Shown here: positions 15,949 through 23,707 of the stretch, in pieces
Numbering within the stretch: position 1 is the stretch's first letter
Layout: each line of letters begins with the position of its first letter
NCBI GenBank assembly: GCA_027624175.1
Contig: JAQBXT010000013.1
Span: 1 to 42,379 of the forward strand
Source of the DNA: Pseudomonadota bacterium
GTDB taxonomy: Bacteria > Pseudomonadota > Gammaproteobacteria > Burkholderiales > SG8-39
Direction: 5' to 3'
DNA length: 42,379 nt
The notes under the pieces: model-generated
What the model was told of the DNA's origin: nothing
Database searches by the model: none
Seen by the model: the letters and a program-made list of their open reading frames with translations, nothing else
Made by a program: the position numbers and the translations under genes

Positions 15949-16571
15949 GCGCGGACCAGGCACTGGATCTGAACATCGCCGAGCTGCCGCCGGTCGAGCG
16001 CTACAAGCTGCTCATCGGCCTGGTCATTCCGCGGCCGATCGCATGGGTGTCCACCGTGAATGAGCAAGGCGTCGCCAACTGCGCGCCGTTTTCGTTCTTC
16101 AACGTGTTCAGCGAGGATCCGCCGCTGTGCATGGTGAGCTTCAACCGGCGCTCGGACGGCAAGATGAAGCACACGCTCGCCAACATCCGCCGCACCGGCG
16201 AGTTCGTCGTCAATCTGGTCGACGAGGCGACGGCGAACGCGATGCATCTTTCCAGCCACGAGTACGAGGAAGACGAAAGCGAGTTCGCCAAGACCGGTCT
16301 CACGCAGGCACCGGCGAAGCTCGTGCGGCACCCGCGCATCGCCGAGGCGGCGGCCTGCTTGGAGTGCAAGGTCGAGCGGCGGCTGGAGTACGGCAGCGGG
16401 CGCGAGATGGTGATCGGCGAGATCCTGCTCGTGCACGCGCGCGCAGGCGTGATCGATCCGGTGTCAAAGCGGGTCTCGGAGGAACACTACAAGCCGATCG
16501 GCCGCCTGTTCGCCAACCGCTATTGCACGACCCGGCAGCGCTTCAATTTGCCGGGGGAGTTGCCGGAGTAG
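15945..16571 (+). CDS. Flavin reductase-like FMN-binding split-barrel protein
   Basis: A 208-residue protein of the flavin-reductase-like family, with the FMN-contacting PRPIAWVSTVNEQG motif near residue 28 and CAPFSFFNVFSEDPP near residue 46. Family members either reduce flavin with NAD(P)H for a partner monooxygenase or act as flavoproteins of unknown role. The ATG at 15945 overlaps the stop codon of the carbamoylase (ATGA), so it is translated with the hydantoin genes. No monooxygenase is present nearby, so its role in the operon is open. Confidence 0.85.
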   Translation: MSADQALDLNIAELPPVERYKLLIGLVIPRPIAWVSTVNEQGVANCAPFSFFNVFSEDPPLCMVSFNRRSDGKMKHTLANIRRTGEFVVNLVDEATANAMHLSSHEYEEDESEFAKTGLTQAPAKLVRHPRIAEAAACLECKVERRLEYGSGREMVIGEILLVHARAGVIDPVSKRVSEEHYKPIGRLFANRYCTTRQRFNLPGELPE

Positions 16572-16591
16572 AGTGGCCGGGCGCGACCGCC

Positions 16592-17260
16592 CTATAACCC
16601 TGCCCAGTTCAGACGCACGCGCGCCAGCGCCATGGCAACAGCCGCCTGCGTCGGCTCCACCACCGGGATGCCGATCTCGTCCTGCAGCGGCTTGCGGTAA
16701 CGCGCCATGCCGGCGCAGCCCATGACGACGACGTCCGCGCCGTGCGTGTCGCGCAACGCCTTGCCGACATCGACCATGCGGCCGAAGGTCTTGTTCTCGT
16801 CGGCGAGCTCGGTCACCGGCAAGCCCACCGGCAGCTCTCCGGCCATGCGCTCCGAGACGCCGAGCGCGCCTACGTAGCGCAGGTGGCGCGCGATCGACTG
16901 CTTGAGGATGGCGATCACGCCGAACTTCTGCCCGAGGGTGAGGGCGGTGAGGATGCCGCACTCGGAGATGCCGAGCACGGGTTTCTTCGTCACCTCGCGG
17001 ATCGAGTGCAGGCCCGGATCGCTGTAGCAGGCGATGACGAAGGCGTCGTAGTCCTTCTCGCGGCTGCGCACCAGGTTGATGAGCGGCGCAACGACGCCGT
17101 CAACGTGCTGCTGCGTCTCGACGCCGGGCGGACCTTCCTTGAGCGTCACGCAGTCGATGCCCGGGCCACCCGTCAGGCGCAGCGGCTCGCAGGCCTCGTC
17201 GATGCCACGCGTCACGGCCTCGGTCGAGTTCGGATTGATGACGAGGATGCGTTGGTTCAT
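16592..17260 (-). CDS. Hydantoin racemase (Asp/Glu/hydantoin racemase family)
   Basis: A 222-residue cofactor-independent racemase that would interconvert D- and L-5-substituted hydantoins, letting the hydantoinase and D-carbamoylase consume both. The two catalytic cysteines are in IACYSDPG (near residue 78) and VMGCAGMA (near residue 183). The N-terminus RILVINPNSTEAVT is typical for HyuE-type racemases. The ATG at 17260 lies two bases after the stop of the upstream permease gene, so it is the last gene of the amino acid transporter operon. It converges on the hydantoinase operon with a 20-base gap. A longer frame to 17761 merely reads through the permease gene antiparallel frame and is not real. 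Confidence 0.92.
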   Translation of the reverse strand: MNQRILVINPNSTEAVTRGIDEACEPLRLTGGPGIDCVTLKEGPPGVETQQHVDGVVAPLINLVRSREKDYDAFVIACYSDPGLHSIREVTKKPVLGISECGILTALTLGQKFGVIAILKQSIARHLRYVGALGVSERMAGELPVGLPVTELADENKTFGRMVDVGKALRDTHGADVVVMGCAGMARYRKPLQDEIGIPVVEPTQAAVAMALARVRLNWAGL

Positions 17261-17262
17261 GT

Positions 17263-17934
17263 TCAGTGCAGGGCGATCTGGCGATGCTCGAAGCGGCTCA
17301 GCAGCCGCACCAGTGGCCACAGGCAGACGAGGTAGATGATACCCGCGGCGATGATTGGCGTGGCGTTGTAGGTGAGCGACTGCGCCTGGCGCGCTGCGTA
17401 CAGCAGCTCGGGAAGCGCCACCACGCTCGCGAGCGAAGTGAGCTTGATCACTTCGAGCGTGTTCGAGACCAGGTCGGGTACGACGTTTTTGACCGCCTGC
17501 GGCAGCACCACGTAGACCATGGTCTGCGGTACCGAGAGACCGGTGGAGCGCGCGGCCTCGTGCTGGCCGCGTGTAATCGATTCGATGCCGGCGCGGAAGA
17601 TCTCGCCGTAGTAGCTCGAGGTGTTGAGCAGGAACGACAGCGCCACCGCGATGAAGGCCCCCGGGTCGAAGCCGAGGAAGGGCAGGCCGAAGGCGATGAA
17701 CATCAGCAGCACCAGCGGCGGGAAGGCGCGGAAGAAATCGACGTAGATCACCACCAGCCAACGCACCAGGCGGCGGCGCGAGGTCGAGGCGAGCGCCACC
17801 ACCAGACCGCCCGCCAGTCCGAGCGGCACCACCACCAGCGTCAGCTTCACCGTCATCCAGAACCCGGCCAGGAGCAGTGGCCAGGCCTGCGACAGGATCT
17901 CGAAGTTGAAGAAGTTGTGGACCAGCTGTTCCAT
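17263..17934 (-). CDS. Polar amino acid ABC transporter permease (HisM/GlnP type)
   Basis: A 223-residue inner-membrane permease with about five hydrophobic helices and the family's EAA-loop region, EAARSTGLSVPQTMVYVVLPQA. It pairs with the homologous permease at 17939-18616 to form the channel of a polar amino acid importer. The gene starts four bases after its partner's stop and ends two bases before the racemase start. Its coupling to the racemase suggests import of a hydantoin, N-carbamoyl amino acid or amino acid. Confidence 0.93.
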   Translation of the reverse strand: MEQLVHNFFNFEILSQAWPLLLAGFWMTVKLTLVVVPLGLAGGLVVALASTSRRRLVRWLVVIYVDFFRAFPPLVLLMFIAFGLPFLGFDPGAFIAVALSFLLNTSSYYGEIFRAGIESITRGQHEAARSTGLSVPQTMVYVVLPQAVKNVVPDLVSNTLEVIKLTSLASVVALPELLYAARQAQSLTYNATPIIAAGIIYLVCLWPLVRLLSRFEHRQIALH

Positions 17935-17938
17935 GGCG

Positions 17939-18616
17939 TCAACGCTTCCAGGCGAAGCGTGTCTCGACCCAGCGGCCGAAGTACACCACCGGAATGAACA
18001 GGATCAGGTAGGCCACTGCGCCGAGCACCAGCGGCGAGGGATTGTAGGAGAACGAGTACGCGGTCTGCGCCTGGTACAGGATCTCGCCCACCGCCACCAC
18101 CGCGCCGAGCGCGGTGCCCTTGGTGATGGCGATGGTGCGGTTGGTGAGCGGCGGAATGGTCAGGCGCACCGCCTGCGGCATCACCACGTCGGTGAGCGTC
18201 TGCACGAACGAGAGGCCCGTGGAGCGCGCCGCCTCCCACTGCCCCTTGGGCACCGCGAGGATGCCGGCCCAGAAGATCTCCTCGGCGAAGGCCATCAGCA
18301 CCAGCGACAGCGCAAGCCAGGTCGCCACCCAGGCCGACATGCGGATGCCGATCGCGGGCAGCGCGAAGTAGAAGCCGATGATGAGCACGAGCGGCGGCAG
18401 CGCGCGCAGGATGTCGACGCAGAGGATGATGAAGAAGTTGAGCGCCTTGATGCGAAACGCGCGCACCAATGCGAGCAGCAAGCCCGAGGCGATGCCGGCC
18501 AGCACCACCGCGAGGGCAATCTGAATGGTGATGAAGAAACCCTCGACGATCTTCGGCAGGTACTGCTGCATCACCTGCAGGTTGAAGAACGTGTCGGCGA
18601 GGCGCTCGAGCTGCAT
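17939..18616 (-). CDS. Polar amino acid ABC transporter permease (HisQ/GlnP type)
   Basis: Second permease of the same importer, 225 residues, with a matching EAA-loop (EAARSTGLSFVQTLTDVVMPQA) and hydrophobic helices near residues 20-50, 60-80 and 185-210. It is about as long as its partner and resembles it, as expected for a heterodimer. It starts two bases after the ATPase stop codon. Confidence 0.93.
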   Translation of the reverse strand: MQLERLADTFFNLQVMQQYLPKIVEGFFITIQIALAVVLAGIASGLLLALVRAFRIKALNFFIILCVDILRALPPLVLIIGFYFALPAIGIRMSAWVATWLALSLVLMAFAEEIFWAGILAVPKGQWEAARSTGLSFVQTLTDVVMPQAVRLTIPPLTNRTIAITKGTALGAVVAVGEILYQAQTAYSFSYNPSPLVLGAVAYLILFIPVVYFGRWVETRFAWKR

Positions 18617-18618
18617 CG

Positions 18619-19362
18619 TCAGTGCTCGATGCTGGCGATGAAGTCCTTGATGCGCTGGTGGTCGGGCGCATTGAACAGCTTCTCCGGCGTGCCCTGCTCG
18701 ACGATCAGGCCGTGGTCCATGAAGATCACGCGATCGGCGGCGCTGCGCGCGAAGCGCATTTCGTGGCTCACCACCACCATGGTCATGCCCGATTCGCGCA
18801 GTTCGCGCATTACCGCGAGCACGCTGCCCACCAGTTCCGGGTCGAGCGCCGAGGTGGGCTCGTCGAACAGAAGAATGGCCGGCTGGAGCGCGAGCGCGCG
18901 CGCGATCGCCACGCGCTGCTGCTGGCCACCGGAGAGCTCGTTCGGGAAGCTGTTCGCCTTCTCGGCGAGCCCGACGCGCTCGAGCGCCGCCTGGCCAGCG
19001 AGCTCGGCCTCGGCGCGCGATTGGCCGACGACTTTCCGCAGGGCGAGGCTGACGTTGCCAAGGGCGTCGAGGTGCGGGTACAGGTTGAACGACTGGAACA
19101 CCATGCCGATGCGCCGGCGCACCGCGTTGATGTTGGTCCCGGGCGCCATGACGTCGACGCCCTCGACCAGGATCGAGCCCGAGCTCGGCTCCTCAAGCCG
19201 GTTGCAGCAGCGCAGCAGCGTGCTCTTGCCCGAGCCCGAGGGCCCGATGACGAACACCAACTCGCCCTTGCGCACGGCGAGGTCGATGCCCTTCAGGACC
19301 TCGAGGTGGCCGAAGGACTTGTGCAGCCCCCGGACCTCGAGGATCGGCCGATCGCCGCTCAA
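18619..19362 (-). CDS. Polar amino acid ABC transporter ATP-binding protein (GlnQ/HisP type)
   Basis: A 247-residue ATPase of the polar amino acid uptake family. Walker A is GPSGSGKST (near residue 39), the signature LSGGQQQRVAIAR, Walker B ILLFDEPTSALD, and the switch histidine VVVSHEMRFAR. The start is TTG at 19362, four bases after the binding-protein stop, in a very compact operon. Confidence 0.95.
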   Translation of the reverse strand: MSGDRPILEVRGLHKSFGHLEVLKGIDLAVRKGELVFVIGPSGSGKSTLLRCCNRLEEPSSGSILVEGVDVMAPGTNINAVRRRIGMVFQSFNLYPHLDALGNVSLALRKVVGQSRAEAELAGQAALERVGLAEKANSFPNELSGGQQQRVAIARALALQPAILLFDEPTSALDPELVGSVLAVMRELRESGMTMVVVSHEMRFARSAADRVIFMDHGLIVEQGTPEKLFNAPDHQRIKDFIASIEH

Positions 19363-19366
19363 CGAC

Positions 19367-20203
19367 TTACTTGCAGCTCGGCTGGTGCTCCTTCGGGTCG
19401 TGCCCGGCCATGCCCGGCACCCCGTATCCCGGGAACACCTTCACTGTGGCCGAGCCGGCCGGCGCGGCATGACCGAACCACTTCTTGTACAGCCTCGGCA
19501 GGGCGCCGTTCATCTTCAGGCACTCAATCGCCTCGTCGACCGCGTTGCGCAGCGCGTTGTCGTCCTTGCGGAAGGCTGCGGCCCACACGAACCCCTGGTC
19601 GACCGTGACTGAGGCGAGCTTGGTCTGGCCGTTGGCCTTGACCACCGAATAGGCGGCCACGGTGTTGCCCGACATCTGTGCCTGCGCGCGGCCCGAGATC
19701 AGCGCTTGCACCGAGTCGGCGTTGGTACCGAAGGATTCGACCTTGAAGCCGTACTTGGCGGCGTTCTCCTGCGCCCACTTGTCGTAGGCCGAGCCGCGAT
19801 TGAGCGAGATGGTCTTGCCCTTGAGGCCCGCCAGGGTCTTGATGTCGGCGGCCTTCGCCGGCACCACGAAGGCGTAGTAGGTATTGAGGTAGCCCTCGCT
19901 GAACAGCAGGTTCCGGGCGCGCTCGGGGGTCACGGTGGTCGGCGCGCCCACGAAGCTGATCTGCCCGGCGTTCATCGCCGGAATCAGGCCCGAGAACTGG
20001 CCGGCGAAGATTTCGATCTTCTTGCCCATCTGTTTGCCGATCTCGTTGATCAGGTCGACGTTGAAGCCCTCGACCCCGCCGCCGAGCTTGGGCATGGCGT
20101 GCGGCGCGAAAGTGCCGTCGACCCCGGCGATGAGCCCCTTGTCCTGAGCGATGGCGGCGCCGGCGAATGCCGCGGCGATGAGCGTGATGGCGATGCGGTT
20201 CAT
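19367..20203 (-). CDS. Amino acid ABC transporter substrate-binding protein (family 3)
   Basis: A periplasmic solute-binding protein of family 3 (278 residues), with a signal peptide of about 19 residues ending in AIAQ. Family features include [19 protein letters not shown] and the inter-domain segment [17 protein letters not shown]. The C-terminal 30 residues, ending in [11 protein letters not shown], extend beyond the usual fold and carry a lone cysteine. It is the first gene of the five-gene operon leading to the hydantoin racemase. GGGGGAG lies just upstream of the ATG. Confidence 0.93.
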   Translation of the reverse strand: MNRIAITLIAAAFAGAAIAQDKGLIAGVDGTFAPHAMPKLGGGVEGFNVDLINEIGKQMGKKIEIFAGQFSGLIPAMNAGQISFVGAPTTVTPERARNLLFSEGYLNTYYAFVVPAKAADIKTLAGLKGKTISLNRGSAYDKWAQENAAKYGFKVESFGTNADSVQALISGRAQAQMSGNTVAAYSVVKANGQTKLASVTVDQGFVWAAAFRKDDNALRNAVDEAIECLKMNGALPRLYKKWFGHAAPAGSATVKVFPGYGVPGMAGHDPKEHQPSCK

Positions 20204-20366
20204 ACTCCCCCCTTGTCCATTGACTGCCGATTACAGCACTAATCCGCGGGGGCGCATAGATGCGGCGCGAACACGCTCAGATCTTCGCCATCACGCGGCG
20301 CGCCACGCCGTAGTTCTCGAGCGCATTGGCATTATAGTGACCCGACCTTCGCCCCCGGATCTCGCC
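20204..20366. promoter_or_regulatory. Divergent regulatory gap between amino acid importer and kynA
   Basis: This 163-base gap separates two divergent operons. For kynA the clearest element is a -10-like TATAGT at 20333-20338, about 28 bases before the ATG; I find no good -35 at the right distance. On the minus strand a purine-rich ribosome-binding site precedes the binding-protein gene. I see no strong operator palindrome. Confidence 0.4.
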
Positions 20367-21212
20367 ATGCCCAACCCGATCAACGACCCCGGCATCATTA
20401 CCGAGCTCGCCGCCGATACCTCCTACGGCGGCTACCTGTGCCTCGAGCGCCTCCTGTCGGCGCAGCTGCCGCGATCCGCGCCGGCGCATCACGACGAGAT
20501 GATGTTCATCATCCAGCACCAGACCTCGGAGCTGTGGATGAAGCTCATGATCCACGAATTGAGCGCCGCGATCGTGCATGTGCGCGCCGACCGGCTCGGC
20601 CCCTGCTTCAAGATCCTCGCGCGCGTGAAGCAGATCCAGCGCCAGCTGTTCGAACAGTGGGCGGTGCTGGAGACGCTCACGCCCTCGGAGTATGCCGAAT
20701 TCCGCGATGCGCTCGGGCCGGCCTCGGGCCTGCAGTCGTTCCAGTTCCGCGCCATCGAGTTCCTGCTCGGCAACAAGAACGCGCGCATGCTCGACGTGCA
20801 CCGCCACGACGCGAAGATCCACGCCTGGCTGCAGGGCCTGCTCGAGGCGCCGAGCCTGTACGAGGAGTTCCTGCGCTATCTTGCGCGCCGCGGCATGGCG
20901 GTGCCCGGGGAGTGCGTGCAGCGAGACTTCTCCACACCGCACGAGCGCCATGCCGGACTGACTGCGGTGTTCCGCGCCATCTACGAGGACCCCAAGCGCT
21001 ATTGGGACGCCTACGACATGTGCGAGAAGCTGGTCGACGTGGAGGAGAACTTCCAGCTCTGGCGCTTTCGCCACGTAAAAACGGTGGAGCGCGTCATCGG
21101 CTTCAAGCGCGGCACCGGCGGCACCGCGGGGGTGGCGTTCCTGCGCAAGACGCTGGAAGCAGTGCTGTTTCCCGAGCTGATCGACGTGCGCACCGAGATC
21201 GGAGCGAAATGA
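20367..21212 (+). CDS. kynA: Tryptophan 2,3-dioxygenase
   Basis: This cytoplasmic heme enzyme opens the indole ring of L-tryptophan to N-formylkynurenine, the first step of the kynurenine pathway. Conserved blocks are [46 protein letters not shown], the heme-ligand histidine region [13 protein letters not shown], and [15 protein letters not shown]. The length of 281 residues is typical for bacterial TDO. The ATG at 20367 is chosen because homology starts there; the open frame reaches 20151 but runs through the divergent promoter gap. It overlaps kynU by four bases. Confidence 0.96.
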   Translation: MPNPINDPGIITELAADTSYGGYLCLERLLSAQLPRSAPAHHDEMMFIIQHQTSELWMKLMIHELSAAIVHVRADRLGPCFKILARVKQIQRQLFEQWAVLETLTPSEYAEFRDALGPASGLQSFQFRAIEFLLGNKNARMLDVHRHDAKIHAWLQGLLEAPSLYEEFLRYLARRGMAVPGECVQRDFSTPHERHAGLTAVFRAIYEDPKRYWDAYDMCEKLVDVEENFQLWRFRHVKTVERVIGFKRGTGGTAGVAFLRKTLEAVLFPELIDVRTEIGAK

Positions 21213-22420
21213 GCTTCGAGGCGGCGCTCGCGCAGCTCGGCGCGGGGCCGCTCACCGAGGCGGGACTGCGCGCGCAGGTCTGGCCGCTGTTTTCGCGCGT
21301 GTTGGGGCGCTCGAAGCGCGAGATCTACCTCGCCAACCATTCCCTCGGCCGCCCGCTGGATCGCGCCGCGGCGGACGTGGCGGCGGCGATGGACGCCTGG
21401 TACCGCGACCTGGACGGCGCCTGGGGTCCGTGGCTCGAGGCGCGCGAGCGCCAGCGCGCGCTCACCGCTAAGCTCGTGGGCGCGCCGCGCGCCGACTGCA
21501 TCATTCCGAAGACCAGCGCCGGCCAGGGCCTGCGCGCGGTGCTCAATGCGCTCGATGTGCCGCTGCGCGTCGTCAGCACCGAGGGCGAATTCGATTCGCT
21601 CGATTTCATCCTGCGCGCCTACCGCGAGCGCGGCCGCATTGCACTCGCCCAGGTGGCCGCGGGCGCCGACGGGCGCTTTCACGTCGAGGATCTGATCGCC
21701 GCGCTGCACGCGGGCAAGGGCGCGCAGCTGCTCGTCCTGTCCACGGTGATGTTCCGCACTGCGCAGGTGATGCAAGGCGTGCCGGACCTGGTGCGGGCGG
21801 CGCACGCCGCCGGCGCGATGGTGCTGCTCGATTTGTACCACCACGCGGGCGTGCTGCCGGTTGACCTGGCGGCGCTCAAGGCGGACTTCGCCGTGGGCGG
21901 CTCCTACAAATACCTGCGCGGCGGCTCGGGTGCGTGCTGGCTCTACGTGCGGCCCGACCACCTCGAGCGGCTGCGCACGCTCGATACCGGCTGGTTCGCC
22001 AAGAAGGACGTATTCGCCTACCGGCGGCCGGATCCTCCGCAGTACGGCCCCGGCGGCGACGCCTGGCTCGAGTCGACGCCGCCGGTGCTCGCGCCTTGTC
22101 AGGCGCTGGCCGGGCTCGAGTTCACGCTCGCCATCGGTCTCGAGCGCCTGCGCGCTTACTCGCTCGCGCAGCAGGCGAAGCTGCTCGAGTTGCTGGCCGC
22201 GCAGGGCGTGCCGGCCGAAGGCGCGCGCGCAGACCACGGCGCCTTTGTCACTGTGCAGCATGCGCACGCGGCCGAGCTCGTTGCCGGGCTTGCCCGGCGA
22301 GGCGTCAACGGCGACGCTCGCGGCGACCTGCTGCGCCTGTGCCCGGACATCCTGAATACGGAAGAGGAGCTCGCGCGCGCTGCGGGCGCGCTGAAGGACG
22401 CCCGCGCCGCGCTGGCCTAG
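21209..22420 (+). CDS. kynU: Kynureninase-type PLP enzyme
   Basis: A fold-type I PLP enzyme (403 residues) of the kynureninase branch of aminotransferase class V. Kynureninase cleaves kynurenine to anthranilate and alanine. The PLP lysine is in [12 protein letters not shown], the ring-contacting aspartate is in [15 protein letters not shown], and ANHSLGRP near residue 42 matches the substrate-binding start. The ATG overlaps the kynA stop (ATGA), so the two are co-translated. No kynurenine formamidase (kynB) is present in the window. Some motifs (LDLYHH rather than WDLAHS) deviate from well-studied kynureninases, so a related substrate is possible. Confidence 0.85.
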   Translation: MSFEAALAQLGAGPLTEAGLRAQVWPLFSRVLGRSKREIYLANHSLGRPLDRAAADVAAAMDAWYRDLDGAWGPWLEARERQRALTAKLVGAPRADCIIPKTSAGQGLRAVLNALDVPLRVVSTEGEFDSLDFILRAYRERGRIALAQVAAGADGRFHVEDLIAALHAGKGAQLLVLSTVMFRTAQVMQGVPDLVRAAHAAGAMVLLDLYHHAGVLPVDLAALKADFAVGGSYKYLRGGSGACWLYVRPDHLERLRTLDTGWFAKKDVFAYRRPDPPQYGPGGDAWLESTPPVLAPCQALAGLEFTLAIGLERLRAYSLAQQAKLLELLAAQGVPAEGARADHGAFVTVQHAHAAELVAGLARRGVNGDARGDLLRLCPDILNTEEELARAAGALKDARAALA

Positions 22421-22495
22421 TCCATCCGTTTATCGTTCACGGCAGAGTGGCCATGGGCTGCGCGGCGGCGGGGCGGAGCGTATATTCGTGCCTCG

Positions 22496-22585
22496 ATGAC
22501 GATCTACCATCAGGGCGCCGCCCGCGCCCCGCGCGAGCCGCCGGTGACGCCCGTCGACGCCAAGGACCCTTCCTACCGCGACTGA
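22496..22585 (+). CDS. Possible 29-residue small protein
   Basis: A short frame starting MTIYHQGAARAP and ending KDPSYRD lies in the gap between kynU and the histidine-kinase-like gene. A -10-like TATATT (22481-22486) precedes its ATG by nine bases, but there is no recognisable -35 or ribosome-binding site. I do not recognise the sequence; it is charged, proline-rich and has no membrane segment. It may be a small protein, a leader, or chance. Confidence 0.25.
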   Translation: MTIYHQGAARAPREPPVTPVDAKDPSYRD

Positions 22586-22619
22586 AGTCCGCATTCCCGA
22601 TCCCGGAGGCAACGCCAAC

Positions 22620-23675
22620 ATGCTCGCCGCAGCCCTGCATCGCTTCCCCGCCCTGCGCGATTTGCGCGTCCAGTTCGCCGCCCTGGCTTGTGTGACCGCC
22701 CTGCCGTTCGTCGCCGGCGCGGCCTACGACATCTGGTTCGCAATGCAGACGGCGTCCGGGACGATTCAATCCCAAGGGCACGCCGACGTGATCGAGGTGC
22801 GCATCGGCGGCCTGGCGCTCGCGCTGATGGTCTCGGGGCTGCTCGCGGCGCTGCTTTTGCACCGCATGGCGCCCACGCGCGACGCGGCGCATGCCGACGC
22901 GGTGCCGCGGGATGCGGGTGCACTGAACGCCTTGCTCGATCGCCGGGTGGACTCGCGCACGCGCGAGCTGGAGCGCTCGATCCAGGAGCTTGAGTCCAGT
23001 TCCTACGTCGTGTCGCAGAATCTGCGCGCGCCCTTGGGCGCCATCCAGGCCTGCACCACGCTGCTCGAGCGCCACCAGCGCGCGAGGCTGGACCAGGAGG
23101 GCGTGACGTTGCTGGCGCGCGTGCGCGGCAATGCGCAACGTATGGCGGAAATGGTCGACGCGCTGATCGAGTATTCGAGGATCGGGCGCCGGCGGCTGGT
23201 GCTGCAGGCGGTGGACATGGCCGAAGTCGTCAGGGCCGCCGTCGACGACCTGCGCCTCAGCCCGGCGGAACGGGCGCGCGTTTCGATCGCCAGCCTGCCC
23301 CGGGTGCCGGCAGACGCCACCCTGCTTGGGCTGGCGTGGCGCCACCTGATCGGCAATGCGCTCAAGTTCTCGGATGGTGCGAGCGAGCGCGACGTGCGCA
23401 TCGAGGGCGCGGTGCGTCATGGGGTAGCCGAATTCCGCGTCAGCGATGGCGGCGCCGGATTCGACCAGGCGCACGAAGCAAAGCTGTTCAAGCTGTTCGA
23501 GCGCCTGCACGCGGAGGACGAGTATCCGGGCGCCGGCACCGGGCTGGCCTTTGTGAAGCGCATCGTCGAGCGCCATGGCGGTTGCGTGTGGGCCGAAGGC
23601 GCAGCCGGCAAAGGTGCAACCTTCGGCTTCGCGCTGCCGCTGGGCGCGCCGGGCGAGGCGGCGGCGCGAGATTGA
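22620..23675 (+). CDS. Histidine-kinase-like protein lacking the phosphoacceptor histidine
   Basis: A 351-residue membrane protein with two transmembrane helices (about 17-40 and 62-82), a very short periplasmic loop, a helical linker, a HisKA-like dimerisation domain (120-190) and a C-terminal HATPase domain. The ATP-binding N box (LIGNALKFS), G1 box (VSDGGAGFD) and G2 box (GAGTGLAFVKRI) are intact. The H box reads SQNLRAPL where relatives have SHDLRAPL, so the phosphoacceptor His is Gln133 (codon CAG at 23016-23018) and the next Asp is Asn. It has no cytoplasmic sensor domain and no response regulator beside it. GGAGG lies ten bases before the ATG. It could be a pseudokinase, a sensor modulating another kinase, or a decaying gene. 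Confidence 0.85.
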   Translation: MLAAALHRFPALRDLRVQFAALACVTALPFVAGAAYDIWFAMQTASGTIQSQGHADVIEVRIGGLALALMVSGLLAALLLHRMAPTRDAAHADAVPRDAGALNALLDRRVDSRTRELERSIQELESSSYVVSQNLRAPLGAIQACTTLLERHQRARLDQEGVTLLARVRGNAQRMAEMVDALIEYSRIGRRRLVLQAVDMAEVVRAAVDDLRLSPAERARVSIASLPRVPADATLLGLAWRHLIGNALKFSDGASERDVRIEGAVRHGVAEFRVSDGGAGFDQAHEAKLFKLFERLHAEDEYPGAGTGLAFVKRIVERHGGCVWAEGAAGKGATFGFALPLGAPGEAAARD

Positions 23676-23700
23676 CGTTTACGTAAACGTCACATAGGCT
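23672..23700 (+). promoter_or_regulatory. icmF promoter with a perfect 20-bp palindromic operator
   Basis: The 20-base sequence TGACGTTTACGTAAACGTCA (23673-23692) is a perfect palindrome and overlaps a -35 TTGACG (23672-23677). A -10-like TAGGCT (23695-23700) follows after 17 bases, then seven bases, then the icmF ATG. The palindrome resembles operator sites I recall for LiuR, the MerR-family repressor of branched-chain amino acid catabolism in proteobacteria; the match is from memory. No regulator gene lies beside it. Confidence 0.7.
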
Positions 23701-23707
23701 TGCCGCC

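Noticed and set aside
16592-17761. A longer racemase frame suggesting a permease-racemase fusion
   Set aside because: The upstream part is an out-of-frame translation of the permease gene; the racemase has its own ATG at 17260 and family N-terminus.
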